A DNA stretch of 64,000 nt from Gracilariopsis chorda (GCA_003194525.1 NBIV01000088.1:62001-126000), one strand, 5' to 3'. Counted from the first letter of the stretch, positions 8,167 through 19,251 are shown. The notes: generated by a model not told the origin, from the sequence alone. A program made the numbers and translations.

Positions 8167-10953
8167 TCAACTTTCGGCCAACAGGGCTGAAACATAAGCA
8201 TTCTCAGAATCCACCACCTTTTTTCTCAATGCTTTCGCGGTACTAACCGATGCTCTAACCTCTTCTGCGGTTGATGTGGGAAGCTGCCGTACTTCATCCA
8301 GGAACTTCGCGATGAGATTGTGTCCAGCTTCTCGCTCATCTTCAGAAACGTTCGCCATTCTAATACGTTTTGTGGGTGCACTGAACCCTTCAAGTTCTGC
8401 AGCCTTCCTCTTAGCAGCGTCAACAACACTTGGCGGGAAATTTGCCATCTCGGCTACGTTGACACCGAAGCTCTGATCGCACGCACCTGGCTGCACTTCG
8501 TACAAGAAGGTTAACTTGTTGCTACTAGGTTCCGTGAAGGCTGATACGTGGGCATTCCGCACCGAGTGCAAATCGTGTTCAAGAGCCGTCAACTCATAGA
8601 AGTGGGTGGCAAACAAACAAAGGCACTTGATCTTTGTAGCAATGTGTTTGCTTATCGAGTATGCAAGCCCGTAGCCATCCATCGTACCCGTTCCGCGTCC
8701 CAGTTCGTCGATGATAACTAAAGACTTTGACGTCGCAGACTTCAAAATTGCAGCTGTCTCCAACATCTCAGACATAAAAGTAGAAATAGCGCGATGCTGA
8801 TTGTCCCCAGCCCCGACCCTTGCGAAGATTCGATCCGTGATAGGTATATGGGCTTCAGTGGCCGGAACAAACGAGCCCACATGAGCCATAAGAGTAAGAA
8901 CGCCAGCGCTTCGTATGTACGTTGACTTTCCACCCATGTTCGGCCCAGTGACCAGCAAGAGCGAACCATCGCACCCTTCTTCATTTTCAGAAGAACTTCG
9001 AGTAAGCTCCAGATCATTGGCCACGAATACCGAAGCATCTACCATGTTCTCTTCCACAATGGGATGCCTAGCTCCTTTGAGAACCAGATTTGTACCTGAT
9101 AACTCCATCTGCGGGCGACAGTACATCCCTCGACCTTCAGCAGCCACTGTAGCAAAGGCACACAACACGTCAACTTCCGCAATAATGTTTGACACGTCCA
9201 GAAAAACCTCAACATAAGTTCCTGCAACCTCGAGAGTCTTGATACGCATTTCACTTTCGCGCTCTTGATATTGCTCTGCAAGCTCTTGGTATGCAGAGGA
9301 AAGTCTTTGTAATCCCTTGGTCTGAAAACGTACACCATCCTTTCTTGTCTCGAGCACTATGAATTGTTTCTTCCCTCTGATGAGCCTCTCTTCCTTTCGC
9401 GTTAGACGAAATATGTACCCAAGATTGTCTTTTCGTTCGAGCTTCAGCGAATCGCTCTTGAGCCCGGAGATAGATGCCACTGCCTTGTGGTACTCAGTAT
9501 CAATATCGGATAATATTCCGTCTTGTTGAGCCCGCATCTCCTGCAAATCTGGATGAACTGTCGGGCTAACTACAAATTCCCCGTTTTCAATTTGATCGAG
9601 ATCGATAGTCGTTTCAACCAAGGCTTCGAAGTTGGACAGCTCCGCAACAAGCTTACGAAGGGGGTCAGAGAAGCGCTTTTTCAACAGCTCAGTATGATCT
9701 TCACCATCCAGTTCTTCCGAAAGAAATGGTAAGCGAATGGAACACTGATACAACCTGACAACATCCTGGAGCGACGCCTTTGCCCCGCTGTTCTTTGTAA
9801 AACGATTACACAACAGGTTCAGATCTGGTAGTTTGTTAATGTGGTCTTCAAGTATGCTTCGTCGGCGACGTTGGTTGTCTAGAAAAGTGGTGACAATATC
9901 CAGTCTTTCGTTAATAGCACGAATGTCTTGCAAAGGTTGTGAGAGCCACTTGCGTAACAGTCGTGCTCCCATTGCACTCTTGGTCTTTTTCAAGAGACCG
10001 AACAAACTTGCCATTCGCCCACCGTCGCCGGGATATGGTAAGATGTTTAGGGCGCGAATGGCAGAATTGTCCAAATGCATGTACGCTGAAGTTGTGAGAT
10101 GGGTGAGTTTCACTTTTCCCTCCCTACCTGGGTCCCGTAGGAGGCCAATGTAATCGATAATGGCGCTAATGGCAGAGGCAATGTGCTGTGACTCCAGGAA
10201 TGTTGCGATGGTATGCTTCGAGCCAACGAGTTTTTCAAGGTCACACGCAGCGTCTGTTGGATTAAACGAACGTTTCTTAAGAGACGTGATAGCAACACCG
10301 CACTTAGTGAGAACATCCTGCAATTTTGCCATCTCAAATGCAGAAGCGTCCATATCACAAAACAAAGCCTCTCTAGCGTTGGTTGCCACAATAATCGTTT
10401 CCAGGTTGGAAAACGCATCGTCTTCTATTAGTTGCACAACGGAGAGAGCAGACGTGGCGTCATCCCAGGCGCACACTGCCATGACTCGCTGTGCGTTTTT
10501 CTTCACGATACGAACGCTGATGACCGTACCTGCATCAATCGCACCTCTGCCTGAATCATCGAGCCAGGGCTCTAGGGTTCCGAGGTTACCCGGAGATGCC
10601 TCCATTCGGGAGACAATACGACCATCAGTACAGACACCCCACACACGGATCTTGAGACCATCCTGCAGCGCTATGGAAGCAAGAGTGCGGGCAGTCCGAA
10701 CGTCAAAGTGGAGGGTTGGCAGCGGGGGATTGCCCGGGAGCTCATTGGGGGTGTGGCAGTCATTGGGTAGAAGACGTGCAGCCTGTTGGGTGTGGATTTG
10801 ACCGTGCAAAGAGTACTGACAGTTGCGGTGCTCAAAGAAGGCGAGCGTTGCGGGGCACGCAATGGCAGAGTTTATCGCACGCGTAAAGCGGATTAGAGTT
10901 GAAGGCTCCAACTGCAACGCAGAAGCTATGCTAGAATCTACGGTCATGTTCAA
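8167..10953 (-). CDS. MSH2: DNA mismatch repair protein MSH2
   Basis: This is a MutS homologue of the MSH2 type, the common subunit of the MutS-alpha and MutS-beta mismatch-recognition dimers in the nucleus. The product is 928 residues, close to the human and yeast length, with no introns. Motifs include the Walker A GPNMGGKSTYIRSAGVL near residue 668, ARVGAGDNQHRAISTFMSEML, the Walker B LVIIDELGRGT, and the H-loop LFATHFYELTAL. The N-terminus lacks the Phe-x-Glu mismatch-binding motif of MSH6, as expected for MSH2. The LLRDPG and LRKWLSQPLQDI stretches match the MutS core. The upstream region carries a palindromic E2F-type site. Confidence 0.95.
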   Translation of the reverse strand: MNMTVDSSIASALQLEPSTLIRFTRAINSAIACPATLAFFEHRNCQYSLHGQIHTQQAARLLPNDCHTPNELPGNPPLPTLHFDVRTARTLASIALQDGLKIRVWGVCTDGRIVSRMEASPGNLGTLEPWLDDSGRGAIDAGTVISVRIVKKNAQRVMAVCAWDDATSALSVVQLIEDDAFSNLETIIVATNAREALFCDMDASAFEMAKLQDVLTKCGVAITSLKKRSFNPTDAACDLEKLVGSKHTIATFLESQHIASAISAIIDYIGLLRDPGREGKVKLTHLTTSAYMHLDNSAIRALNILPYPGDGGRMASLFGLLKKTKSAMGARLLRKWLSQPLQDIRAINERLDIVTTFLDNQRRRRSILEDHINKLPDLNLLCNRFTKNSGAKASLQDVVRLYQCSIRLPFLSEELDGEDHTELLKKRFSDPLRKLVAELSNFEALVETTIDLDQIENGEFVVSPTVHPDLQEMRAQQDGILSDIDTEYHKAVASISGLKSDSLKLERKDNLGYIFRLTRKEERLIRGKKQFIVLETRKDGVRFQTKGLQRLSSAYQELAEQYQERESEMRIKTLEVAGTYVEVFLDVSNIIAEVDVLCAFATVAAEGRGMYCRPQMELSGTNLVLKGARHPIVEENMVDASVFVANDLELTRSSSENEEGCDGSLLLVTGPNMGGKSTYIRSAGVLTLMAHVGSFVPATEAHIPITDRIFARVGAGDNQHRAISTFMSEMLETAAILKSATSKSLVIIDELGRGTGTMDGYGLAYSISKHIATKIKCLCLFATHFYELTALEHDLHSVRNAHVSAFTEPSSNKLTFLYEVQPGACDQSFGVNVAEMANFPPSVVDAAKRKAAELEGFSAPTKRIRMANVSEDEREAGHNLIAKFLDEVRQLPTSTAEEVRASVSTAKALRKKVVDSENAYVSALLAES

Positions 10954-11493
10954 CTTGCTCCTGAAAGTACCCCGGTGAAGGTGCTCCGTACCAAGCGAGA
11001 TCTCTGGCGGCGCAGGGCTGCCCTGTGCAACGACGATGTATCAATGGCGATGAGACATGTTCACGAAAGAGTTGAGGCGTAAGGAACATAACACAGTCCG
11101 TTTCGGTCCATTCTTGGTTTTGGCGCCAAAAACAAACCAATGTACGAAGGGTACTGCAGATCACCGCTGGACAAAAGATTTAGGTTTTTATTTCTGGAAA
11201 TATCACAGAGGGTGGCTGAAACTGTGATGACAGAACAGATGCCCAGGGACGGCGCCGGTCAAGGTGGTGACGCTGGGTGTATTTATGGGCGGATGAGCTC
11301 CTGGAACGTGGCCAGGTGTGTGTGCGTAGCCACAGAAACTACGTAATCGGCTTTTGCTGAATATACATAATGTACACAAAGAAGAATTTCTACCAATCAG
11401 TGCACGGAGTTCAGTCTCAGCTGTAAGCAGAGGTCCACACAAACTCTTGCTGATTTACCTTTTTCAGCAAAGCCAATCAGCATTACCCTTGGT
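10954..11493. other. MSH2 upstream region and Copia-A left flank
   Basis: This is non-coding sequence upstream of MSH2 that ends at the Copia-A target duplication. Apart from the E2F-type palindrome, nothing is recognised. Confidence 0.4.
11118..11131. promoter_or_regulatory. palindromic E2F/DP-type site upstream of MSH2
   Basis: TTTTGGCGCCAAAA is a perfect palindrome that contains the E2F consensus TTTSGCGC on both strands. It lies 165 bases upstream of the MSH2 start codon. In plants and animals many replication and repair genes, including mismatch repair genes, are E2F targets, so S-phase induction of this gene is a reasonable inference. Confidence 0.65.
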
Positions 11494-11498
11494 ACAGT

Positions 11499-11738
11499 TG
11501 AGAGATGTGCTTCGGATATCTTACCGAAGTTCATGACTGCGCAGTGTAGGGAAGGGTCTGTCACAAGCAAACAACAATGTGGCACAGCTGCCTTGTCCCC
11601 CCTTACGGCTATCTGGGGGAACTGGTGTGCCTTTATATACGTTAACTACGCGACCTTTGGGTTACTATGGCGTACAACTTATACTCATGCAATGTAATAT
11701 TATGTACGTTATGTCCTAAGTTGTACGTCAATGTCACA
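11499..11738 (-). repeat. Copia-A 3' LTR
   Basis: On the minus strand it starts TGTGACATTG and ends TCTCA. It pairs with 16183-16422 and has the same length. Confidence 0.92.
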
Positions 11739-11749
11739 CACCCCCCCCG
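11739..11749 (-). other. polypurine tract of Copia-A
   Basis: On the minus strand a run ACGGGGGGGGTG sits directly before the 3' LTR, the expected place for the plus-strand primer tract of an LTR element. Confidence 0.7.
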
Positions 11750-14700
11750 TCGTGTTAGTGCCCTTTCAGAGGAAGCAACATTCACTGCCAAGATTTGTGA
11801 TCATGGGTGGTGCCCTTGGACTCATCTATGTTCCAATACCCGGTAGCCAACATTCGATTCATCTCTGCTGATTGAGTCGTGCTACGCTTCGTTAATGCGT
11901 CGGCAATATTTTTCCGTCCCGGAATCCAAGATATGCTATCAATCTTACCGGATTCGAAAGCGTCTCGCAGCATTGTCACTGTTTTGCGCAGCCAAAACTC
12001 TCAGCATTCGTGTAGGGTAGTCAATGTATCAAGCAGAGCCTTCGAGTCTACTAGCATTCGGTTCCTGATATCGCAGTCCTGGAAGATGTTATTGAACGAT
12101 TCCTTAATGTCGTACCCACGATCTTCTGCTTCCGTGCAAGCTAGGATCTCTGCCCCGAACGATGAGTACGTTATTCAGTGTTGTTTTGAGCTCGCCCAGT
12201 ATAGCGGGTGGAACAAAGGCTTGTCGTGCATGTCAGTCGTAAGTTTCAGTCCACAGATGAGTCCCGTTTGTCCATATGGTTGTTGGTTAGTCCGTGTGAC
12301 GCGTCCGAAAGGCTAACAATATCCACTGCTGATATTCCCAATGGGCACACGAACTTGATCACAGGGTGTAGATTTCGTATCTCACTCAGCATGGTGTTGG
12401 CTTCGACGATGTGTTTAACTCTCAAATCTCCTATTTGTTGCTGCATTCTAGACGTGACGAAAGATGCTTGCGGTAACACTCCTGATCAAAGGTACATCAT
12501 CGTCCCGGCCAATTATCTATACTCGTGCGTCTCGTATTCGGTGGTTTTGTCCTCCCTTTGTCTTCTCCTGGCCCTAGAGAGATCTATGCTGTTCAGGCGC
12601 TGTAGATAGGGCTCCATGGATAGATATACGTCTCCTTCGTCGTTGATATTGATATCACATCCTGCGAAGTTGAGTTTGCTGTCGAGTCTGATCTTTCCTA
12701 CCTCGAATTCTTCTTGTAACTTCTGCATGAAGTTTGATATATCCGACGTATGCCCCGCTACTAGAAGGTCGTCGACGAGTTTGATTACTGCAAGATATAT
12801 ACGACCTTCATCGCGTCGGAGGAACATTTGGTTCACTCCGTATACGCGTTTGAATGCCATGGTATCGAGCAGCCAAGTCTCTATACTTTTGGCCCATTGT
12901 CTGCCTCCTTCGACTATGCCGTATGGTAGCTTCGTGAGCTTCCACAGCACGTGTCTCTTGATTCTGAACTCAAGCGCCGGTCTGACGTATATATCCCTGC
13001 GGATTGGTCCGCTCTGTAGGTAAGCGCCTTTAATGTCTGCCACGCCAAAGGAGAATCCTAGACATAGAGCGATGCTGATAAGGAGTCTGACGATTATCAT
13101 GTCTGCATTTGCACAATCCTTCCTGATCTCGTCTTTGTGGTCATCCTTGTTTCCGTGTGTAACGAGTCTGGCTTTGAGTTTGCGCATTTCGTCCTCATCC
13201 TGTTTCACCTTGTACACTGTATGCGGCGAAATGATGTTGGCCTCGTCTGGTAATTCTGATTCGTGGACTTCCTCGTATGCACCGATCCAGTTGTCTCTGT
13301 TTTCCTTTTCTGCGGCTTTTTGGAGCAACCATGATGGTGCGAACTGGACTTCGCGAGCGGTGACCTGTCTAGTGCCGATTACTTTTTGCATGCTCTTGAG
13401 TACTTCTTGTTCCTGGCTATTCAGGGTATTGGGTCCCTCCATCTCCGAATTCTCTAGCAGTTCTTCGGTGTATGCTCCCATGTCCTTGCATATGCGTTCC
13501 TCCTTCTGCATGCTAGCCATGAGAGATGCTGAAACCCGTGGCTCGTTCTCCTGACCGTCGCTCTGGTCGGGGCTTAACGTGAGGTCGATGTAGTCCTCCA
13601 TGAGTCCTTCTGACAGCTCCCTAGTGAGTGCTGAGCTGGGTCGAAGTCGTATATCCTCGTAAGCGACTTTTGATATAGGTCCTTTCTCCTTTCGTCGCAC
13701 TTCCACATAATGAGGGTGTGCTCTTACTACGGTTGCCTCTCTCCACTCGTCGGGTACGTTGTGTGCAGATGTCTTGAAGTAGAACAGGATTTCATCTCCT
13801 GGGTTTATATGCAGTTGAGATAGAGTGGAAGGGTTGCGTGATCGCATGACCTTTTGTAACGCACGGGTCTCGCATTGTTCCATATATGCCTGCATGAGTT
13901 CTTCTGATACCATTCTCCTTGGTGCACCCAGTATTGAAGGGGCGTATCCTTTGGCTAGTTCGAACAAGCTAAGCACTTTTGAACCGGTAAACAGGTTTGA
14001 AAGGAAAACCGCGCGTGAAAATATGGTCTTGTCTGTGTCAGTAGAGTCTTCTTTCTGGATCTTTTCCAGTATGCGTTTAACGACGCCGTTCTTACGCTCG
14101 ATGATGCCTGTTTTGTTATGTCGTCTAAAGGGTCGTACTTTCAGCTCAATGTTCCTCCCGTTCAAGAATCGTCGAATCTCTTTGGAAGTCATTTCGTCGT
14201 CTGCTGACAATGCTTCTGGTGCCCCGTGTCGATTGATCCATTCGGTCTCTATCAATCTAACGGTCGTGTTGGATTTTCGGTCACTTACTATTCCCGCTTC
14301 GGAGTACCCGGTGCCGCAGTCAACCATATGTAAACAAGTATATTGCGTTCCTCGGATATCTACAAACGTGAAATCGATTTGTATTTCTACGTTGAATGCC
14401 TGGTTCACGTGGTTGATCGATATCTTTCGCATTGGCTTTGGGGGTCCTGATTTGGCGCAGATGAGGCAGTTGTCGGATATCGCTCTTATTTCCTCTTCGA
14501 CTGATTTCGAGATGTGTCCGGACCTCCTACATAATTTTATCAGCTCTTCTGGTGGCGCGTGTGTCAGTCGATGCAACCTTTTCGCGAGTGTGGTCGGCCT
14601 TATGTGTTGGGAGTTTGCTGACAGGAGTGACTTCATCATATAGTTTATCCGCATGTGTGCCCTCGAGTTGTATCGAGAAGAGGTGACGTACACTTCGACA

Positions 14701-16170
14701 GTTCTAGGCTTCGAGTCTTCTGGACGCTTTATCGTCATCGTGGCTGGTTTCGAAGTCATGTCCGTTACACTATACCTCCTGATATCCAGTTCAATCGTCA
14801 ACGGGGATTCGTCGTCAAATAAGTCGAATGTGAGTTGTATTGGTTGGTTATGAATGTCCTGGAACGAAACGGACCATGAGCACAGAACTGGTTTGGGCTT
14901 GATGCACTCGTTCCCCCATCCTCTATGGTAGCGGGACCTTGGTCTATCTGGTTTGAATTGTATGTCGACAGCGGCACACAGTCTCAAGGCGGCTCTTATA
15001 CTTCCCGAAGATATAGGGCTTCCTTCGTCGAGTATGGGATTCGGATCCTCTTCCGAATCCCTTATTGAAAAAAGGTTTCGAGCTTTTCTGACGATGCTTC
15101 TCGCTAGGCCGTGGTTTGTAGCCTTCGCGCTTGTCATCGCGTCCGCGTTTGGTGATCTGATTCAATTCAGTACCATTTTCGACTGCTTTGGCCTCTACCA
15201 TTTTCCGCTCAGCATCTTCGTTCGACGATTGCTTACCGTTTCCTGATTCGTCAGTATCCCGGTTGCGCTTCCTGTTCTTCTTGAACATGCGGTTGGTATT
15301 CCTGAAAGACCTGGATTGACTGTCGTTCGGCTTATTAGGCTTGGACTCGTCTTCTAAATCCTTTCCTTCGAGTCCCGCTTCTTCTAGTGCCAGGATGGCA
15401 TCCTGCAGACCTATCCAGGATTTCGCATCCCCGGATTGGTGGGATTTGGTTTTCTGGTCTAGAGCTGCTCTGAGCGCAAGGATGGACGTCTTCGATTCTT
15501 CTTGAAGATCGGTAGACGAAGAATCCGATTCAAAGACTTTGAGTATCGTAGCGATTCTTTTCGTAGATATTGGGATTATGGAATCCGTCTCAGAAGTCCT
15601 ATTCTTGGAACTTGCAACGAGATTGCTGATGATATTGCTGAAGGTCTGTGAGGTAAGCCGAGCATTTACGAGCAGAACAATTGCGAAGTTCTGACTGTCC
15701 GCGGATTCCTGTTCTGCATTTGTCAGATTAAGGTATGACAATGCAGCGCCGGCAAAGCGATTAACGAAGTGGGAGATTGATTCTCCCTCTGATCGAACAC
15801 AGGAATTGATTTCCTTATACAGACGCACGATGCGGCGTAAACGGTCAACAGTAGAATCTTTGGCGACAAGATCGACTATCTTTTTCACCACTTCAATCTG
15901 CGTTAGGTGTTGATCTTCTGATTGTGGCGTCAATATGATTTCGCCCCTGCGGACGGCCTTTTTGACCATTTCTTTTCTTCCAAACTCTAGAGAGCGGTAC
16001 AGAGTCATACCGAGGGTGGCTGCTCCACCTTTAGCTCTAGAATCACCACCTTTGGCTGCAACGCATAGATTTTCGGCCCATTCGAAGACGGCTTCTCTCC
16101 AAAGGATTTTATCTGTCTCAGGGCGGATTTTCGGGGGTAGTAATATGTTGCTTGGGGAGAGCTCCTCCCC

Positions 16171-16182
16171 TGGGCCCATAAC
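16171..16182 (-). other. primer-binding site complementary to initiator tRNA anticodon region
   Basis: On the minus strand GTTATGGGCCCA directly abuts the 5' LTR. Its complement TGGGCCCATAAC is the conserved anticodon stem-loop sequence of eukaryotic initiator Met-tRNA. Drosophila copia primes from a half-tRNA cut in this region, so the same mode is inferred here. The same bases include a likely gag start codon. Confidence 0.75.
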
Positions 16183-16422
16183 TGAGAAATGTGCTTCGGA
16201 TATCTTACCGAAGTTCATGACTGTGCAGTGTAGGGAAGGGTCTGTCACAAGCAAACAACAATGTGGCACAGCTGCCTTGTCCCCCCTTACGGTTATCTGG
16301 GGGAACTGGTGTGCCTTTATATACGTTAACTACGCGACCTTTGGGTTACTATAACGTACAACTTATACTAATGCAATGTATTATTATGTACGTTATGTCC
16401 TAAGTTGTACGTCAATGTCACA
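16183..16422 (-). repeat. Copia-A 5' LTR
   Basis: This is the partner of 11499-11738. The primer site abuts its inner edge, and the target duplication ACAGT follows at 16423. Confidence 0.92.
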
Positions 16423-16457
16423 ACAGTAGAACTGCGTAGATGGAGGTAAATGGAGGT

Positions 16458-16640
16458 TGTATAGCAATCCGTTGGAACGAGCGATATGAGCCACCTGGTC
16501 TAATTTGATCTACTAAACAAAAAACTCGCTCCACTTGCGGCCCAGGATCCGACGAAAACGGCGAAGACAGCCTCTACGCAATGTACAATCGCTATATGGT
16601 AGCATCCCATGCGGTTATTGATAAAATCTTGGGCACGTAA
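16458..16640 (+). repeat. fragment of a lineage-B Copia 5' LTR and leader
   Basis: The stretch ends ACAATCGCTATA followed by TGGTAGCATCCCATGCGG, which matches the LTR end and primer-site region of the B elements (TGGTAGCATCGCATGCGG at 56275 on the minus strand). It also has the GTTGGAACGAG motif of B LTR hairpins. It is cut off near the piggyBac left end. The left boundary is uncertain. Confidence 0.55.
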
Positions 16641-16660
16641 GACGCATTGTTAGCACTAGT

Positions 16661-16691
16661 GTCTATCTGACTAGCGACCTCATATGAGGTC
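16661..16691 (+). repeat. piggyBac left terminal inverted repeat
   Basis: It contains the perfect 16-base palindrome GACCTCATATGAGGTC at 16676-16691, preceded by GTCTATCTGACTAGC. Confidence 0.65.
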
Positions 16692-16863
16692 AATATTAAT
16701 TACTCTAGAACTTTATCAAAACCTTAAAACTTTTCCAAAAACTTTTTCACTTTGGTCTTCTCATCATGTCTTCTACGCCGGCAGCGCTGAACCATGTCCA
16801 CAACACATCACCAACAGTCGTAGCTGTCACATCAAGCACTATTGTCAAAAACATTCGTACACA

Positions 16864-17274
16864 ATGGCCCCGTCCACAGATCTTCGCAGAACTGTTGGAA
16901 CAACTGTCAACAGTCATGCTCGTCTGGTTACAAATGACGCTGAATGCAAACGTTATTACGGATCTCTATGGAAGTCAACAACGGTACAAGGTTCTGTCCT
17001 CAATGTTGACATACGTAAGATCAACAATCGAAATCTCACTTTTCTGACTGTGAAGTTTCGTCTACCGAACCGAGAAAAAGAAGTAACTCTACCTCTATCT
17101 AGTTTCAAGCTAGGTACCGGTGTTGACGAAGCCGTGAATGCTGCAGAAGAGCCTATTACCGAGGTTGAACCCATTAATACGCAAAATATCGAGGAAGATG
17201 CTCTTGTCACACCATCTCAGATGCAAGTTTTGCAGCCGCAAACAAGTTTATTAAGCGAAAATGCACCTGTCTAA
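16864..17274 (+). CDS. piggyBac N-terminal accessory reading
   Basis: This reading of about 136 residues lies just upstream of the transposase in the same frame, separated from it by a single TAA at 17272-17274. It includes a small beta-rich segment (TTVQGSVLNVDIRKI ... LTVKFRLPNREKEVTLPLS) like the N-terminal module seen in some protist piggyBac transposases. It may be a separate protein, or the N-terminus of a transposase interrupted by one nonsense change. A further in-frame ATG exists at 16684. I recognise no catalytic motif. Confidence 0.5.
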   Translation: MAPSTDLRRTVGTTVNSHARLVTNDAECKRYYGSLWKSTTVQGSVLNVDIRKINNRNLTFLTVKFRLPNREKEVTLPLSSFKLGTGVDEAVNAAEEPITEVEPINTQNIEEDALVTPSQMQVLQPQTSLLSENAPV

Positions 17275-17280
17275 TCAACT

Positions 17281-18966
17281 GTGATTCACGGTCGTGTGTG
17301 GGAAACCTGTACGACGTTGAGTCCTCTGAATGGTTGTATGCAAATGCATCAGTGGAAAGTGGTTGGCCCAGCTGGAGATTTTATCTCACCACGTCACGTT
17401 CCTCCAAACATGAGTGCATTAGATTTCTTTCTTTGGATGTTCCCTATGCAGCATTTGCAGTTCATAGTGAACAGAACAAATTTTCGGTTAGAAAGCAAAG
17501 ACGTTCGGAGGACTTCAGGGGGAGAATTGCTCAAATTCTTTGGAATTCTTAACCTCATGACTCGCATTGAGTTCTCTAACAGACGGGATCTTTGGAGCCT
17601 CGAGCCTTTTTCTAAGTTTATTCCTCAGCCAAATATTGGTCTTGCGATGTCACGGAACAGATTTGAAATGCTTAGAAGTTCAATATGCTTCAGCGGAAAT
17701 GGTGTGACTGAAGAGCAGGGAATCGCACGTTGGTCCTTCGTAACAGATTTTGTGAAGGCTATCAATGACCATCGTCGGTCTTTTGTCACGTCATCACATG
17801 CCTTATGTGTTGACGAAGGAATGTCACGATGGTACGGATTAGGCGGTAATTGGATTGATGTCGGGCTTCCGCACTATACGGCATTAGACAGAAAGCCGAA
17901 AAATGGTCTTGAAATGAAGGCCGTATGTTGTGCACGAAGTGGCATAATGCTGAACATTGAGCTCAATATGGGTGCAAATATTCCGGAACAAGTTTTTGAT
18001 TCTGATAACGCCCATGTAACGGCAGTCTTACTTCGCTTAGTGCAACCATGGTTTGGATCAGGACGGTTGGTATGTGCGGATTCCTTCTTTGCGTCTGTCA
18101 GTACAGCGAAAGCATTACTGGAAAAGGGTTTAAGGTTTACTGGAGTTGTCAAAAATGCTACTCGTGAATATCCGATGACACATCTCTCCGAAACTACTTT
18201 ATCAGACAGGGGAGATTTTGTATCTATGCTATCGAAAGGAAGCATTATCAATAATGATATAATGGCTGTAATGTGGATTGACAGAGAAAGAAGGTATTTC
18301 GTATCAACCTCTGGCACGGTTAGTCCTGGCTGTCCTATTATTCGAGAAAGGTGGAGACGGGAGGGAAATATTTCTAAGAAAGTGGAAATGGAGGTCGCAA
18401 TTCCCGAAGTGTGTGAAGAGTATTACAAAAACTGTTCAATGGTCGATCGCCATAACAGATGCAGACAAGATGATCTGAATCTGGAGAAGAAAATTGAAGT
18501 GAAAGAGTGGTCACTTCGAGTGAACTGCTCTCTTTTATCGATTTGTATTGTGGACGCCTGGAAGTTGTACAAAGCCGCAAATGGAACCCGAAACGTGAAA
18601 AGTCCGCACCACTTCTATTGCCAATTGGCTGATGAACTAATTCAGAATACATGGGATACCACAGGTCTAATGAGCAGAGATGAGCGAGAATGTGAAAATG
18701 ATCATGAGAAGCCAATGTTTGCAGGCACTGGCTTGCATTTAATGCAGACGAATAGAAGGAGAAAAAACAAGGATGGCAAGATTACAAAAGCTTTATATCA
18801 AGGAAGATGCAGTTTCTGCAAAGGTAATACAAAGTCCAAGTTTTTTTGTTCTGGCTGCTATATCAGAAAGGAAAAAGAAGTGTTTATATGTCACACTGGT
18901 ACTAATAGATATTGTTTTATGAAACACATTGAAGAGTGTCACGGTATAATGAAGTTCAGAAGCTGA
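17281..18966 (+). CDS. piggyBac transposase (DDE_Tnp_1_7)
   Basis: This is predicted to cut and paste the element at TTAA targets. The frame runs about 560 residues from a GTG at 17281; the true start may lie upstream. It shows the piggyBac order: PPNMSALDFFLWMFP-type N-terminal region, CVDEGMSRWYG with the first catalytic Asp, LVCADSFFASVSTA with the second, and CSMVDRHNRCRQDD in the region of the third. A Cys-rich C-terminal finger follows (CSFC ... FFCSGC ... CHTGTNRYCFMKHIEECH), as is typical for the family. No interruption is seen within this part, so the catalytic core looks whole. Confidence 0.85.
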   Translation: MIHGRVWETCTTLSPLNGCMQMHQWKVVGPAGDFISPRHVPPNMSALDFFLWMFPMQHLQFIVNRTNFRLESKDVRRTSGGELLKFFGILNLMTRIEFSNRRDLWSLEPFSKFIPQPNIGLAMSRNRFEMLRSSICFSGNGVTEEQGIARWSFVTDFVKAINDHRRSFVTSSHALCVDEGMSRWYGLGGNWIDVGLPHYTALDRKPKNGLEMKAVCCARSGIMLNIELNMGANIPEQVFDSDNAHVTAVLLRLVQPWFGSGRLVCADSFFASVSTAKALLEKGLRFTGVVKNATREYPMTHLSETTLSDRGDFVSMLSKGSIINNDIMAVMWIDRERRYFVSTSGTVSPGCPIIRERWRREGNISKKVEMEVAIPEVCEEYYKNCSMVDRHNRCRQDDLNLEKKIEVKEWSLRVNCSLLSICIVDAWKLYKAANGTRNVKSPHHFYCQLADELIQNTWDTTGLMSRDERECENDHEKPMFAGTGLHLMQTNRRRKNKDGKITKALYQGRCSFCKGNTKSKFFCSGCYIRKEKEVFICHTGTNRYCFMKHIEECHGIMKFRS

Positions 18967-19251
18967 CGAAGATGTCCACAACCTTGTCAACCTTCGTTTT
19001 TTATATTAAAAATCTATGTTTGAATGCAAAAGTTTACAATAAGTTCATTTTACCTTTAGCCCCCTACTAATTCAATCCGCGTTATTTAGACTTGCTAGAT
19101 TATTTAAACTCTATTACGAAACTGCCCCTTTAACAGATGTCACCGTATTCTTTCTGCTGTTCAAGTGGGTGTTATAAACGTTCTGAGAGTTTAAAGATAT
19201 TTAGAATTAGTCGAGCTCCCGAAGGAGTTTTGGAGTTTTATGAAACTCAGC

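Larger units (their letters stand above)
11499..16422 (-). mobile_element. Copia LTR retrotransposon, lineage A
   Basis: This Ty1/copia-order element is read on the minus strand. It has two 240-base LTRs (11499-11738 and 16183-16422) and a 5-base target duplication, ACAGT, at 11494-11498 and 16423-16427. Parts in order on the minus strand: LTR, primer site abutting the LTR, gag-like region (about 14.95-16.2 kb), integrase region with HHCC-like and DDE features (about 13.9-14.7 kb), reverse transcriptase (about 12.5-13.3 kb), RNase H remnant (about 11.8-12.4 kb), a G-rich polypurine tract and LTR. The coding region is broken in a few places, so it is a fossil. The LTRs differ at roughly 7 of 240 positions, so it is older than the element at 50-56 kb. 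The protein is only distantly like the other Copia elements here. Confidence 0.92.

Noticed and set aside
10160-10801. Plus-strand 213-codon frame
   Set aside because: It lies antisense within MSH2, and its composition is that of a shadow frame.
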